Shown here in pieces: positions 1 through 14,100 of a stretch of DNA of 59,973 bases. Position 1 is the stretch's first letter. The number at the start of each line of letters is the position of its first letter. Location: positions 585,436-645,408 of the forward strand of contig NW_019091426.1 in assembly GCF_001949145.1 (NCBI RefSeq). The letters are read 5' to 3'. Made by a program: the position numbers and the translations under genes. This DNA is from Acanthaster planci (lineage: Eukaryota > Echinodermata > Asteroidea > Valvatida > Acanthasteridae). The notes beneath the pieces were generated by a model that worked only from the letters and a program-made list of their open reading frames with translations, did not search any database and had not been told where the DNA came from.

Positions 1-990
1 ATCCTTAGCCACACATCCGTCTACGCAATTTCATGTCGGCGTATTGAACATTCCGGTGCACCCACTTATCATCATGGGCGCAATTTCTTTTGCACACAAA
101 CATGATTCTTGACCTTTCCGCTTTCTAAAAACCATTTATTGAATGATTTCACTCACGTCATTCAGGTATTTTCCAGTCTTTTTGCCTTTATCCATTTAAT
201 CTAACGGGCTCGCTCTCTCAGTCGCCATTTTTAAAATAAGGTCGTTGAGCATTACGTCACTTGACCCCTCATTGTCATAATACATGGACTGAGCGATAAG
301 ATACTACATGTCCCAATGGGCTCTTCCAAAACTTTGGCAGCAGTTTAGTTATCTTGACATGGAACAGCCGTCGAGACAAGTGCCACACTAGTGGGGCTAA
401 AGAAAACAGAAATCCATGTGTTGGACGGGTTTGAAAACACTTTCCAAAACGCAGAAAATTAAAAAGAAAAAACACCAAACACAGTCTGAGTAAAAGAGAA
501 CACTAAGAAAGACTGAAAAAAATCCCGAAAACTAACGTATGTGACTCTATAGTCGCTAGGTCCCTATTTTCGCCATCTACAGCATGGACATCCAGGAGTT
601 TTGCAAAATTGCGGGTAGAAACCGATGAAAACAATTGCAAAGAATGCGCGCATACGTACTGATAGAATAAATTATTGTGTGATCTGATTCTCTTACTGTT
701 TCCTTCACAGAAATTAGAGCAATCTGTTCATCTTTGTCATGTGATCTTTACATAATCAGTCAATTTTATTTAGGCCTGTGCTTCATCAATAATCCCTCCC
801 TCAGCCAATGGAACTTTGTAATTTGTTGTTACAGAAGATCAATTGAAAAAAGGGAAGTAAAGTTGGAGATACACTGCAGGGTCTGCCTTAATCATGCAGA
901 TTGACCAATCGTGCCCAACATAGATAGCATTATAATTTCTTACATTGTAATAATGCCTTACATAACAATGATAATCCATTTACCTTTTAG
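1..990. other. No gene seen; likely intron of the LRR gene
   Basis: The sequence is AT-rich and ends in a clear splice acceptor (TTACCTTTTAG) at 990. I looked for an upstream LRR exon and found none convincing, so the 5' end of the LRR gene is probably further upstream. Confidence 0.5.
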
Positions 991-3900
991 TTGGCAGTTT
1001 TAAATCTGGGTAATAACTGCTTGGAGGAATTGCCCGAGTCTCTTGCCACACTCCATGCCCTAGAGAAACTCCATCTCTTTGGCAACCAGATTAAAACAAT
1101 CGATGCCAAGATTATTGGTAAGTATATCTGCATTTTCTGGGCATGCATGCATATCCCTAAGAGACCTTCCTGATTTGATTTTTTATCATTGACCCTGTTG
1201 ACTGAGGAAACAGTCTTTCAACTATCCCTTCCTTTCCCAGCGCACTGACTTTGAAAATTCTAAACCTAGCAACATGTGATTGGACTGCTCAGTTTTGAGA
1301 GTCAGATAGTTTGAATCCTGAAGTCGTCATACTTCATGAAAGATGTGGCATTTAATATTGTAATAATTTTTAAAAATCATTCTTTGGGTCAATAATTTTT
1401 CATTTTGCTGAGAAATCCTGTGCAATTTTTCTCCATTGAATTTTGCAGGTGATCTCAGGAATTTGACTTTTCTAAATTTGAACAACAATCAAATTAAGAC
1501 CATTCCCTCAGCAATTAACAGGTGAGTGGTACTGAATAATAGATCGACCTATTGCTAAAAACTGTAGAACTGCAGTCATTGTACACACTTGCTATGATCT
1601 TCAAAGTTCAGCTCTTTAAATAGATTTGACCAGAACCTTAAATGTTACTTTTTAAAGTCTTGTCCATACAGAGCATTTGTGAACACTGACTTTCGTAAAA
1701 ACAGTTTTGGGGATTTAAGCTTATTTCCTAAATTGAATTTGAAAAATTAATGTTTTTTCACCAGAAGCTCAAATTTAACCCTTCTCTGACACTTTGGTTT
1801 TTGGGTTTTGACCTCTCTTGTTTTGGTATTGATCTAAATAAACCTTAATCCTTGAATTCAGGTTAGTGAACCTCCAGTATCTGAGCTTGGATGGGAACCA
1901 GTTAACCAGTCTCCCGGCCGAGATGTGCGCTCTCAGCAAGCTGACCGAACTCCATGCTGCCGGGAACCAGCTCTCCGCTCTTCCACTGGAGATTGGATTC
2001 CTAGTAAAGCTGAGCCGACTGCACGTGCAGAAGAACAAGATCAAGGAGCTACCCGAAGGCTTAGGGAAGTTGATTCACTTGGAGATCATCGATGCCGCTG
2101 CTAACGAGATCAGGATTTTCCCAACTGAAGTAAGCCAATTTGTGGTTGATATTGTCTAAATGTTTATTTCCAAGATGTTTCTCCAGCTTTTTGCTGTTGC
2201 TTCATTATCTTTATCTGTTTGGTCATTAGTTCCTCTGTCTTTCATTCAGTACGGTAACGTCCATCAATCAAATTTCATTGATGTATTTGCTCTTCGATGT
2301 GTAGAATTGTGTGCCTGATGTACTGACATCTGTCTTGTCCTTTTATCCCGGTCAGTATCTTTCAGCTAGTTTTTGTTTATTTGGTTTCTTCATTTGTTGA
2401 TGTAATTTTGTCAGCTGTGGAAGTTTGTAAATTGTATCAAAAATGATTGGGGCTACGAACTTCTGTACTCATAATGTTTAAAGTTCATTATGCATTGTAA
2501 CATGGATTTACTGCATTTGGAGGTAAGGAATAAACAGAAAGAATTTCATATTGGACCATTACAGTTTTTGAGGGTCAGAAACACTGACAAGTTGACCCTA
2601 CTTTTCTAATCTGTTAACTGTAGGTGCAGATGCCCTTTCCTTGCTCAAGTTCCCCTAAGAATTAACAAGCACCCCTTTTAAAAAAACTCGCTCTAAAGTA
2701 CAGTACTCTTTGATCAGTTAGAAAAGAGGATTGGTTGTCAAATATGAAGTCTTAGATCTTGCAAGTACATGTAGGTAGACCCTCACTTGCCAAGTTCATA
2801 TAAACATTTGACCTCCCTATATATCACAAATGGGAGGACAGAAAATGGTAACGATTTCAAACAGCGCCCTCACAGGAACCCTTTTGGTTTGCCTACCTTG
2901 ACCAGATACACAAGCTCCCTCTGAAGGAGTTGTACTGTGAGGAAAATCCGCTACTGGATGCCCTGCCTGTTCACTCCATACAGGAAGAGGAGATTCTCAC
3001 ATTAAAGGTAGGTGCTGTGCTTATCAGGTCTGTGCACTGATAATTGAGGGCGCTCTGCAAACCTTTTCTGCAGAGCTGTTTAGAGGGAGAGTTGCGACAT
3101 GAGCGTCTTAATTGTTGGAACCAAAATGGTGGCTTATGCATCAGCGCTCATAGAAAGCACGCAGTAGCTGCTGCTGTATTGCACACAAAATGAACGGCCA
3201 TTTTGAATCCAAAGTCAGAAGTTGTCACTACTCTCCATACTCAGCTCTGCTTTTCTGTAAAGATCGAAGACCTAACACTGAGGATATTTTTCATAATGAT
3301 GTGTGTGGGCGGGACAGATTTTGCTGAATACAGAAAAAGACATATTTTGAATTCTCAAGAAACGTTCGGACGATTGGTATGAGATAGATAATCAGTGGAC
3401 AGTAAAATTGAAACACGGATTTCACAGAAGATCATTTCTATTTTCACTCAGGAAATCACTGCACGATACGTCATGAAGCAGTTGAAGGACAGGTAGGACA
3501 CTCCACCTGTAACTTGTCCTTTTTTTAAGAGTACAAAAAAGTTTGAAATAGATCAGTGTGTGAAGTAATATTACAGTTTAAAGTAATACATGCAGCGCCC
3601 ACCTTTATAAATGTTTGCGACAGAATTGTTGATTATGCATGTAAAATGTTCACTGACTGTAATTAAAACACCTGTTCTTTTTAGCACCCTGATACAATGT
3701 ATCCTGAAAAGCAACTATTCCTTTATTTTCATTTGTTGTTTCAAATATCTAAAAAATTCTTTTGTGGTGAAGGAACTCTTACAATTAAAGAAATGAGTTG
3801 CATAATGAGTAACCCAAGCTACACTTTATGTAACAATTGTATAAAAATGTAACAATTTGCATGATTAAATATATTTGCATGCCACACTAACACTCAGACG

Positions 3901-6679
3901 TAAGATGGTCAAATATGGAGACAAGGTATTCTATGAGGAAAATCCGGCGTAAGTTGACCATTAATATCCCCGGCTCCCATTGCACCCTGCACGGTACGTG
4001 TTCAAGTTGGTACTTGTGGCACAGGTTTCCATTTAAGCACAATATGATTGCACCTGAATACACATCCGCAAGCACAGTAGACCTCTGTACTGATGTGCCC
4101 CACTTTCATGTGTTCTTTCATATTGTGGTGGTCAGTGGACCACGGGGTTGGGCCCCCGCTGGCTCCGTAGGAAAGTACACACATAAACAAAGTGCAATGT
4201 CATCACGCCCAAGTCATTGGTACATAGGCCAACTGGTCACCCTTAGGCACCCGTTTGGACACGTTTTTGTCACATCTCTAGAAAGATGCAACTCACATTA
4301 ACCTTGGCACGGCTCACATGTAGGAGTGACTGAATCAGCTCTTTGTCCCAAGCTGTTTTGTTTTTGTCCCAGCTTGTTTTTGTCAATATTCAGTGCCTCG
4401 GATTTTCGGTCAGGCAGTGTTATGTAGGACTAGATGAGTTCCATGCGTAGATAACAGGCCATGTCCGAATCCCTTGGCTGCGCCTTGGAAGTGACTCTCT
4501 GTAAAGTGTCTACAACCACAACCATCGATTCAGGCCGTGTCCGAAACGGGCTTCCAGAGCTACGGCTAGGTCTATTGTCTACGCGTCTCCACACATTTCC
4601 AATGGAGCGAAGACCTAGACCTAGCTCTGGACAACAGATTCGGATGCAGCGTCATCTGTTGTTTCAAGCCACAGCCAAGTGATTCGGACACAGCCTAATG
4701 GTGGTACATGCTTGCCTTACATTAGTCTTAGCCCAAGACATCAGTGATCGATGGTTGTTTTTTTTCTGTTGAAGAGCGCCCTCGCACAACTAGTTTTTAC
4801 TTACTCTCACTAACTCACTGGCGCACAGTCTAATTATGTGTCGTTGGGGGCGCACTATGCACGGTGTCCGCTATCAAGCACTAACGTCTTGAAACCAAGA
4901 CTAGCCTTACGTATGTAAGTGCACACTGGCAAAATTCGTCGGAATGCTCAGTCTACTAGGGCAGGCACAAGTGCCCATTGAAATCGTCCAGTACTGGGGT
5001 ACAACTTCACGGTGGAGGTAAGGCAGCAGGAGGAAGTCCCGATATCCTCACCTGCATATCGTTGCACACTAAGGTTGTCCCCACTATGGCTGAGGCTCTG
5101 TGTCAATTATTGTTTGACCATCATATGTCAGATTTTTGTATAACCCCTGGTAAGGTGCTCTCTGCATTTGTGGGTTGTGTAGTGATCATGCGACAGGAGG
5201 GCAGTGCCGTCCAAATTAACTTTACAGTATATTTCATGTATGATTAATTTGTATTCGGCAACATCAGTGAGTTTTTTAATTCTACATTATACCCCAAAAG
5301 GGGAGGTTGCAAAGGTGTTAGTCCGTTACTATGGCAATACACAGCTTTACCTGATCCTTGCTAAGTCAATACTCTAAAACAAATCTCTCTGATGGAGAGG
5401 CACTTCCAGTGAAGCAACAGCGCAAGAGTTCAAGCCCTACATGTACCACTGAACAATGGTGTAACTAGGGTTAAATTTCCAGGGGGCACCCGGGGTGAAC
5501 ACTTTTTTTCAAGGGGGAACCACAAAAAATTAAGCTGCAACAGATTATTCACAGAAAATGGGGTGCACCCGGGGGAGGGGAGACCATGGGCATCTGCTGT
5601 GGGGGGGATGTGTCCCCCTAGATAGAACATAATACATTTTGAAAATCCCTTCAATACGTCAGCTTGTTACCCACGAGATCCAGGATCTTCTGAGTGTGCC
5701 CAATTAAATTTCATTCCCCTCTTACCGATATTGTTCAATGCCATTTTTTTTAGTTTCTTTATAAATGCACTGAGGAACAACAAAACTGATTTTCCAAACA
5801 TTAACTGGCACATTGGACGTGTGCAAATATTCCCAGGTGGTCATACATGCGGAGGGCCATACGTCACTACCCCAACATCCGGGACATGCTGGCGCAGGCC
5901 AGCAAGTGCGCCCTCTGTGGGGCATCATTCCTCAACACTTGGCTGGAGTGTGTGCGGTTTGTGGATGGACACAGAGTGAGTACGCCACACCAAGCAAATG
6001 TTTTTTATATACCAAACTCCTGCTTTTCCTTCTTCTGTATTTCAATCTAAACAATATTCTCTGACGATTGCGTGTCCTTTTTTTTTCATAATTTACCTTT
6101 TCAGCACCAGAAAATAGTTGACAGATTGTTGTAGCATTTTTTTTTGACAGTGAGCATGTTAATAATTCTTATGGCGGCCTTTGAAATCACATGCATTATC
6201 CCCCACTGGATACTAGTACTAAGAAAATGTTGACCAGAGACCAGTCACTGGCATTTTACATCTTTCTTTGGGCTAATTATTTGTTTTGGAATCCTAGAGC
6301 TGGACAGGTGTTTGTTTAGCAGCTTTGTGAAATTGGCCCCTTGTCTGTAAGAACTTATCATTGGGGCAATTTTGAAGGGCTGCAAAGCTATTTGAAAAGC
6401 ACCCTTCAAAAACAGTTACTGAGGAAAGCCAGGTTACCAACTAAAATGCTATGCGGTGTGTATTGCTTCTCACTGGCTCTCCGCAGCCTTCTGCTAAGGT
6501 CACAGATTTGCAGAGCAGTGTTTGGAAAGTAGGCCATGATATTTCTCTTTTTTCCTTCCTTGTTACAGGACCTTAAGCTGAGTAATTCCCCAGGTCGAGT
6601 TCCCATCCGTGCCTTGCTCTGCTCCTACAAATGCTTCAACACACCAGGCCACGAGTTTTACGGCATTGCATTCCCTTGA
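991..6679 (+). CDS. LRRC69: Leucine-rich repeat protein, LRRC69-like (5' partial)
   Basis: Eight exons join in one frame: 991-1117, 1449-1521, 1862-2129, 2876-3007, 3452-3492, 3898-3948, 5837-5975 and 6569-6679 (stop TGA 6677-6679). They give 313 visible residues. Exons 1-3 encode tandem leucine-rich repeats of the short 23-residue type (LNLGNN, LFGNQI, LNLNNN, LSLDGNQL, LHAAGNQL, LHVQKNKI, IDAAANEI). Exon 4 is the LRR cap (LYCEENPLL), followed by the helical stretch EITARYVMKQL. The C-terminus has a likely zinc-binding pair: CALCG followed by WLECVRF, then LLCSYKC, i.e. CxxC and CxxxC. This cap plus double-cysteine tail is, from memory, the LRRC69 pattern; other LRR proteins such as LRRC28 and LRRC58 have related cysteine tails. 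Its function is unknown and protein binding by the LRR face is inference. No start codon is visible, and about 30-60 N-terminal residues are probably encoded upstream. The gene converges on FEN1. Confidence 0.85.
4456..4696. mobile_element. MITE-like element with TGTCCGAAT ends
   Basis: The left end AGGCCATGTCCGAATCCCTT and the complement of the right end, AGGCTGTGTCCGAATCACTT, are inverted repeats of about 30 bp. The 241-bp body is non-coding and contains a second internal GGCCGTGTCCGAAAC. It lies in the large intron of the LRR gene (3949-5836). Related copies are at 11995-12110, 21346-21650 and 29791-29925. Target duplication is unclear. Confidence 0.7.
5454..5630. mobile_element. One-ended hAT-like fragment
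   Basis: CAATGGTGTAACTAGGG resembles the terminal repeat of the hAT-type MITE at 18435. It is followed by G-rich words and a CCCCCTAG stretch near 5620. No opposite terminus is evident. It lies in the LRR gene intron. Confidence 0.35.
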
Positions 6680-8133
6680 TGACATTCCCTGTAACCCCCG
6701 ACAGGAGCTTTGTATAGCCGATGACAACTATCCGCCCCAACCCATTTTCAGCAGGGTCAACGGGGCTCCATTTTGGAGCACATCAAAGAATGTTGTTTCC
6801 AATACTCGCTGGTTGTTTTTGTTGGATTATTTGGGTGGGGGTTCACTGCTGTTCAGGTGACACAAATACCATGGGTGTTGTTTATTGTCAGGCTTTTAAG
6901 GTCTTTATGTTCAACTAGAATTTGTTGTCAATTTTCAGTTGATAAAATTTGTTTTTTTAACCTGTGACGAGTAAACCACCCTGCTCTCGCTCATCTGAGC
7001 TGTGATCCTGCCATAAATTGTTGAATCAAGTACCACCAGCTCTAGAATCATATATCTTGCTGGAATTGCGGCAAAATAGTTGCATTTTACTTCTAAGGTC
7101 TTTACATTCCAAGAACGGACTTCAACATGAAACGCAAACGCAACTAAGTTCACCTTTGCTGTTGCCTTTATTTAATGTTTGGTTCAACGCACTGTACTTA
7201 TCAGATTTCATTTACACTGAACTTTCAGATGTTAAAATAAAAAAAATCTACAGATACATGTACCAGCATTGCCTGTTCACGTAGGTTTTAAGAGCTGCAG
7301 CGTGTGTATTCATGGCAGCCAGAAATTTCTTGAACTCTCACCTCCTTGTGCAATGTTTAACACACTACAGAGCTTGGCAACTGCACCCATCATCTCTGAC
7401 AGCGTGGACACATACAAGTGAGAGGGTCAGAAGAGTTAAAGTTTTATGTAGAAATGAAAGGTTTGAGCTCCAGATAAAATCTGACGTGACTCTTTAATAA
7501 GCGCCTTTTTAAAAAAAACAGGAGTTATGAAAATTGTATGCATTCTATTTAATGAGTTCCGTCCTTTGAAAACCCAAATGTGGATAATTTTGTACATGTT
7601 GATACAATTTATATAAAATGTGTTTGTACCTGAAAACATTTTTTTCTAGTGATCAATAAATTTGCTGAAACTACAAGATATCCTGACCTTTTTCTTTTGT
7701 CATCAAGTCAATAAGTTGAATTAAAGGCAAACCAAAGAAATCCATTTTACTGCTGTTAGTCCATTTACACTTAAGAATACCTTTGCTGAAATTCATATTT
7801 CTAACTGTCTGCAGAGATGTAAGGTGGATCTGACATTTTTGACTTAAGTTTCAGTATACATTTCCGGCATCCAGAAATGTTATCCAAACACAAAAAACCC
7901 GAAATCGGTCTATTACATCCTTGTCTCCTCTGATGCCTGCAAAAATGCTGACCTTTGAATCGGTACTAATGCCGATCTGATTACGTAACTGGTAAAGCAT
8001 GGAGGTTAAAGGTCATCTGCTGAGGTCAATGGAGACATCTGCAATATCCACCATGACAATACCATTAAAAAATTCTGCTTTCCTGGGCCCTGAAGTAGAA
8101 ACTGCTGTCAAGATGGGCACAGTGCAGGAGTAT
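6680..8133. other. Convergent intergenic region (3' UTRs)
   Basis: This 1.45 kb lies between the stop codons of the LRR gene and FEN1, which point at each other. It most likely holds both 3' UTRs. It is AT-rich and has no conserved coding sequence that I can recognise; the short ORFs in it look random. Confidence 0.6.
7655..7660 (+). terminator. Candidate poly(A) signal of the LRR gene
   Basis: An AATAAA hexamer lies 976 bp past the stop codon and is followed within 40 bp by T-rich DNA, as expected of an animal cleavage and polyadenylation site. The site is a prediction. An earlier AATAAA-like A-rich stretch near 7237 is an alternative. Confidence 0.4.
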
Positions 8134-11100
8134 TTATCTTGGTTTCTTGAAAGCGCTGCCGCCGGTCTTTGGCTTTTTCTTTTGGGATCCTTTTGTATCG
8201 GCAATCTGAAAAAAACGAGAGGGAAAAAGATTATCACACAAGCTAAAAGACGACCCAATTGTACAAATGTGAAAGAAAAGCTGGGAAAAGGGTATCCAAA
8301 CTTGATTCACGATCAAAAATTGTATTTCAGTAAAAAATTATTTCCAATCATTAGTGGACATGAGACTAAACAAAGTGAAACCACAGATCAAAATAAAAAT
8401 TTTTCCGGCTGATTTTGCATCAATTTTCTGCTCAGGGCTTCAAGTAAGTTGGCTCTGGATTACAAACCACCCACAAAGTCCTACCTTCCTCTTAGAAGGT
8501 CCCGTCGGTGTGACTACCTTGAAGAAACTATCCAGCCTGCCCTGTGTTGATCCTTGTCTGCCCTTCAACAACTTCTTGACGCCATTCCGGATGCGATCCT
8601 CACTTTTTATAACAATGAGGAGGAAACAGTTGATCAATAATGGCATTTGTAAGAGCAAAATTCAATCTTCTTTTTAAAAGATCGGCCAGGTCAGAGTAGT
8701 TCTAACTTTAATACAAGAAATTGTTTTTTGCACTATCTGCAAGTGGTCAGATTGGTCTTTCAACACACCTTTAAAATGGGCAACTATTACTGTTTAAACT
8801 ACAGCATTTAAAAAAAATTTTGCATCATCTTTTTAATGTGTCTCTCATAATTTTTCTAGATCCCCACTGGTCTTATGACTTACTTGAATCCTTTTTGCTC
8901 GCACATGAACTTCAACAAGCCTTCCTCATCGGGCTCAGTCCATTTCAGCTGAAATGAAATTTTAAGATCACTATATCTGATGAATACGAGGTCCACAGCA
9001 ATTTTCTTCACATGAGCCTTAGAAAAGCCCTATAACTTTACTAGTGCTCAAATCAAATCCTGCCTAAAATATAAAAAACAAAACTGTGTTTTGCCTTCCA
9101 CCACTGTTAATCCTGTGTGCTTGATGCCATCTAGGGCCTTGTAAGGAGCAGAATTCACAAGCTTGCCTCGTTTAAGTTCTTGCTGAACAGCTTCAGTCCG
9201 TTTAATGAGGCAAGGTCATTTGGGATGACAGCAACAGATGTCATGACAGTTCAAAAAAGTCAACATTGTGCGAGTTGGAATAGTGAACTGACTTGTTAAG
9301 ACTGGTTCTCAAACAAATAGCAGTGGGAAAACCTACATTTCTGACTGACATGTTTCACGTTCTTCAGATCTTTTGTAACCCTGCAAAGACAACTTACCTC
9401 AATCTCTTCTGCTGGTGTAACATCAGGCTTCATGAAGAGCTGCCGGGCCTCCTTGTAAAGCCAGTCCTCAGGTGGGGGATGTTTCTACAAGAGGAATGCA
9501 AACAAGAGTGAGGGATGCTTACAAGTTCAACTCAAATGCTTCCACAATTACTTGACGGTGAAAAACTGAAGCATCGATGGCTCTCAACACAGTGCTTTCA
9601 CGATGTCAAAGGATAACGAGAGATAGTGGCACACATAAACCAGTCACAGCAAATTTGAGTGATGCTTGTAGTCAACTACTGTTCCAAAACCATTTGGAAC
9701 CAGGCCCTGAATCAGTGGCCAATTTAATGTAACATTCGTAGTTACCTCAGACAGTTTCCCTATTCAACAATGCGCAACATGGCCATGCATTAATTTTTGA
9801 CGATGCCTACTGAAATTTGATAATGCCCACTGCGTCAAAAAATGCAGAATGCACCACATTTGCACCAAGTACATATATGGAGATTTTTCTGGACAACTTG
9901 CACAAGGAATATACCACAGAATGGATGGGGGTGTTTGGGGAAAATGAAAGTAAAATTCTAAAACAAAATCATTGGAAATATATCATACGTTGACTACTTT
10001 TGGCTCTCTGACTAAAAAAAGTACTTAAGAATGGGAATAAATGTGTGCTTGAGGAAACCACTGGAGAATGAACGCTGATAATGCTCTCACCTGCGGCTCA
10101 GGTATTAGTCACGTCCATTCTCCTGAGCCCATCGGCCAAGCACATATTTATTCTCTTACTATAGACCATTCACATGAAAATAATTTTCACAAGATGCCAC
10201 TGACTATGAATGCCACCAGAGCTGTTTAGTAACTGCAAAAGGTGAGTGGAGATGATATTTTACTTAGTAGTTCAACTAAGGTAGTTCAAATGTATCGGCA
10301 CTCTGCATGCACACGGATAAAAAAGCAACTGATCAATGGTCAAACTGCACTCAATGCCTGTCCTCACCTTGGCCTAATAAACATCACTTGGCAAGAATTA
10401 GCTGGGAACCATTCACAAGCAATATGCACTGCACAGCATTTGGTTGGTAACCATGTTTTTGTTTTTGCCCAAGCAAAAATATCTACCAAGCAAGTTCCCA
10501 GGCTTAACTGTCCTATGACTGGCACAAGCCATCAAAAGCGGGCCCATGATACACAAATCGGAAACGACAAACAACAAAATTTTGTTCAACAATTGCATAC
10601 CTTCGTGTCTATATTTTTTAGGATCTCGTCAATGGATTTGTGCTTCTGGATGAGGTCAATGGCCCTCTTGGGTCCAATACCCTTGATGCTGCCGCAATAG
10701 TCACAGCCCATCAGGATACAAAGGTCCACAAACTGTTGGTGAAATTGTTCACTGACAATGTGTACTTATACCATTAGGTACTATATTTTGTGTACCATAT
10801 TAAGTTTTGACCAAGTTCAGAAAGTTGCTAGGCAAAAACACTGCTATGAAGTAAACTCATGCTAACTGCTAAACAGAACATTACCCAAAGTCACAGTCAC
10901 AAGAAATGCACATTAGCTTTCCTCTTGGATAAGCCTTATTTCTAGTATTAGGAATACTTCTTCTGTTAACCAGATTTGTGCAAAATGCATCAGCATGTTG
11001 TGACAGCAAAATGAGAAATACATGTAAGACACCTGTCAGGGTATGTAAAGCGCAGTAAAAGGTTGAAGCTGTGGACATAGAATACTTATTGGAAACCCAA

Positions 11101-14100
11101 TAATGATAAAAAAAAATGGTCTTTCGAGCTGGAATTTCTTCATGCAATGAGGAAATTAATTTGAATAAAACTCAGAGGAATAAAGGGGTAACTACCTCAT
11201 CTTGTGAAAGCTCTAATCCGCCGAGCACTCTGGGAAGACTGAATTCCTGAACAGGTAACTTCCTGTGAAACACCGAAGCGAAGCAATCAGGTTTAATAAG
11301 TATATAACCTGGGTACTGCCCTGTTCTTAGGTACCGAGTCAGTACCTGGGTACTGCCCTGTTCTTAGATACTGAGCCAGATAACCAGCTTCTTGGCTTGA
11401 TGACCTCTGACATGGGGTCAAGGAATTTGAATATCTACTCATGCACACATAGAGACAGCCTGACCGATCAGGATATGAGGAAAGAACTGTCTCATGGAAA
11501 AGCAGCCAATGAAATCTAAGAACACAGTAGTCCATTCCAAAACCCACGCAAAAACATTGCTGTGGATATCACTCAACATCCATTATGTTCTTTCCTGCAA
11601 AGCCTAAATGTTTAACACACCACAGGCTAACAGCTAGACTAAGGGTAACATTTACCTCGTCTCACTTGCAGTAAGGTGTCTCAGAAGAACGGTCCCTCCA
11701 AACGTGAGTGCATCCATGTCCTCTGTGCCCACTGCATACACCTTCCCTGCCTTTACCAGGGCAGCACACTGAGCTTCCGCTTCACTGGGGGCCTGAGAGA
11801 AAACAATTTACTCGGATGTATCAACTCTCAGTTGCTACTTCACCCAATGGCTGAGACTCACAAACTTTGTTAGTATCATCCTGAACAATTTGCAAGAAAA
11901 AAGTTGCATTTAAACAGGGAAATAGCTACTGTACTTTTAGCTAGAACTTTGGCCACTATTGAAAATTTGGCAGCTGGAATGAACCCAGAGGGGCACAAAG
12001 CCATGTCTGAATTACTTGGCTGCGGCTTGAAATTACACACAATGCCATAGGGAGTGGCTGCAGCCACAACCACAGATAGAGCCAACGATTTTCCATTTCG
12101 CCAAATCCAGAATTCCACTTCAGAAATTCAAATTCTGTTTATACCTTACTTCGTAAGCATGAAATAGGAGAGCAAGTTTTAAACTATGCATGGAAACCAT
12201 TTACCCAACCACACCGCTCCTCCCCCAAAAAACCAAAATAACAACAATATTGTTTCGAAATACTCTGCAATGTTTCCAACTTTTTCATAATTTCTGTAGT
12301 GAAAATTAAAAAAAAAATCCAGACAATAAATACTACACACCCCACCCCTTGATTTCCCACTGGCTTGCTATCGCCGAAAATTTGCTACGATTAATCTACG
12401 TACAATTCATGTGCCACTCGTCGTGTATGAAATCAGATTACATACATGTACATGTACTGTACAGTGAAGTCAGGTCTTGCATGTAACAGTTGTTGATCAC
12501 GACATGTTAATGTTGGACATCGACCAGCCATTTTATTTTGCAATAGTGCGACAAAATTCAGAAAATTAACATTAAATCCGAGCCTTAAAATATATCAAAC
12601 CTCAATCTTTATTGAACACTTCCAAGGGCCCACACAGCTATGGTACACCAAGCTTACTGGGTTTCGTTTAATTCAAGAAATATGTAATAAGTCTTCTGTT
12701 TTGCTGCCGTGGTTTCATTGTTTCGCTATGCGGTACTAGCCTTGTCTCAAGGCGTCTACGCGGATTCACAGACTAAATTCCCCACGTGTGCAATCGTCGT
12801 ATGTGTGAGTAAGAACTTGTTTGCGCCTCGATTTCATTGTTAGTATGGTGCGCATGTGAACAGCCTATGTGAATTTGTGTATACAAAATACACCATACCG
12901 CACTGCTGTGCTGTGCCGGCTGCACGCATGGGGCCCACGCACGCCATAGCGCTTGCAAGTATCAGCACCGGCGCGGACGACCCAAGCATGTGGTAGAATG
13001 GTGCAATTTAGCATGTTTCCAGCGTAATTCATTCATTAAAAGCAAGCATTCGAAAAGGGTTTGGTAGGTATCATTCTAGTTGGAGTCTAATATGGATACC
13101 AACCGTGACGTGAGGGATGCCCATAAGTTTCAGCAAGTCCCGGCACTCATCGTTGTGCTGCTGCGTGACGCGGACCAGCCGCCGCTCAAACTTCTCCACG
13201 CCAGCGCTGTCGCCCACTTCCTTGGCTTTCTCCAGCTCCTTCTCCGCCTCACTGCGTCGCTCCATGCGCTTGGTCAGCTCGCCAGATTTGAGCTCTGGTG
13301 GCTTGCCGTCAAAGACGTAACTGAGGAATGGTGGCAGAGGGAATGAGAAAATCAACTCCGAAATGAATCTGGACTTTCTGCAAGCAGTTGAAAAGCTGAC
13401 AAAATTAACACAATTGAATATTCAAATATTCAACCTTCCATTTGACGGAATATGCAAAATATTAAAATGCACCAAATGCCCACAAAAGTAGCATCAAAAT
13501 ATACAGGCTTTTACGGAATGTAAAACCAGGGGCCAATTTCATTGAGCTGCTTGAGCACAAAATTTGCTTAAGCATGAAAAAACCTTGCTTGAAAAATCAG
13601 TTTATCTGCAAATTCTGTGCTTAAGCAGCTCCATGAAATTGGCCCCTGATAACTTGAAGGAAACGTACATACATATTGATCCAGCTCTTTCAGGTTTACT
13701 CATAACTCACTGAAATATGCTTTCAAAGTGCAACCAAATAATTGAATATTTCCCTTTTTATTTCACTGATTTTTAACTCTTGAATATTCAATTTCCAAAC
13801 TAAAAACTCACTGACAGTTGATTCATTTAAATACTCAATTGACAATTCAAATAATCAATGCAACGCTGAATTAGTGAGGTAAAACACCTTTTTGAAGGCG
13901 TATCCCAACTTGACCAGAAAAAAAATTTCCGAACGTCGGCAACCAATGCCCACTCCATGGCATCTCATTTAATCCAAGAAGAAAAACAAGTGTATGCACT
14001 GTAAGAGAAAGTGGTGACATCATCTTCAGCAAACCTGACTGGCAACTGTAGACAGATTGAAAACACTCCACAAACAGCTGGGTGGACCTCCAGCTCGCTG

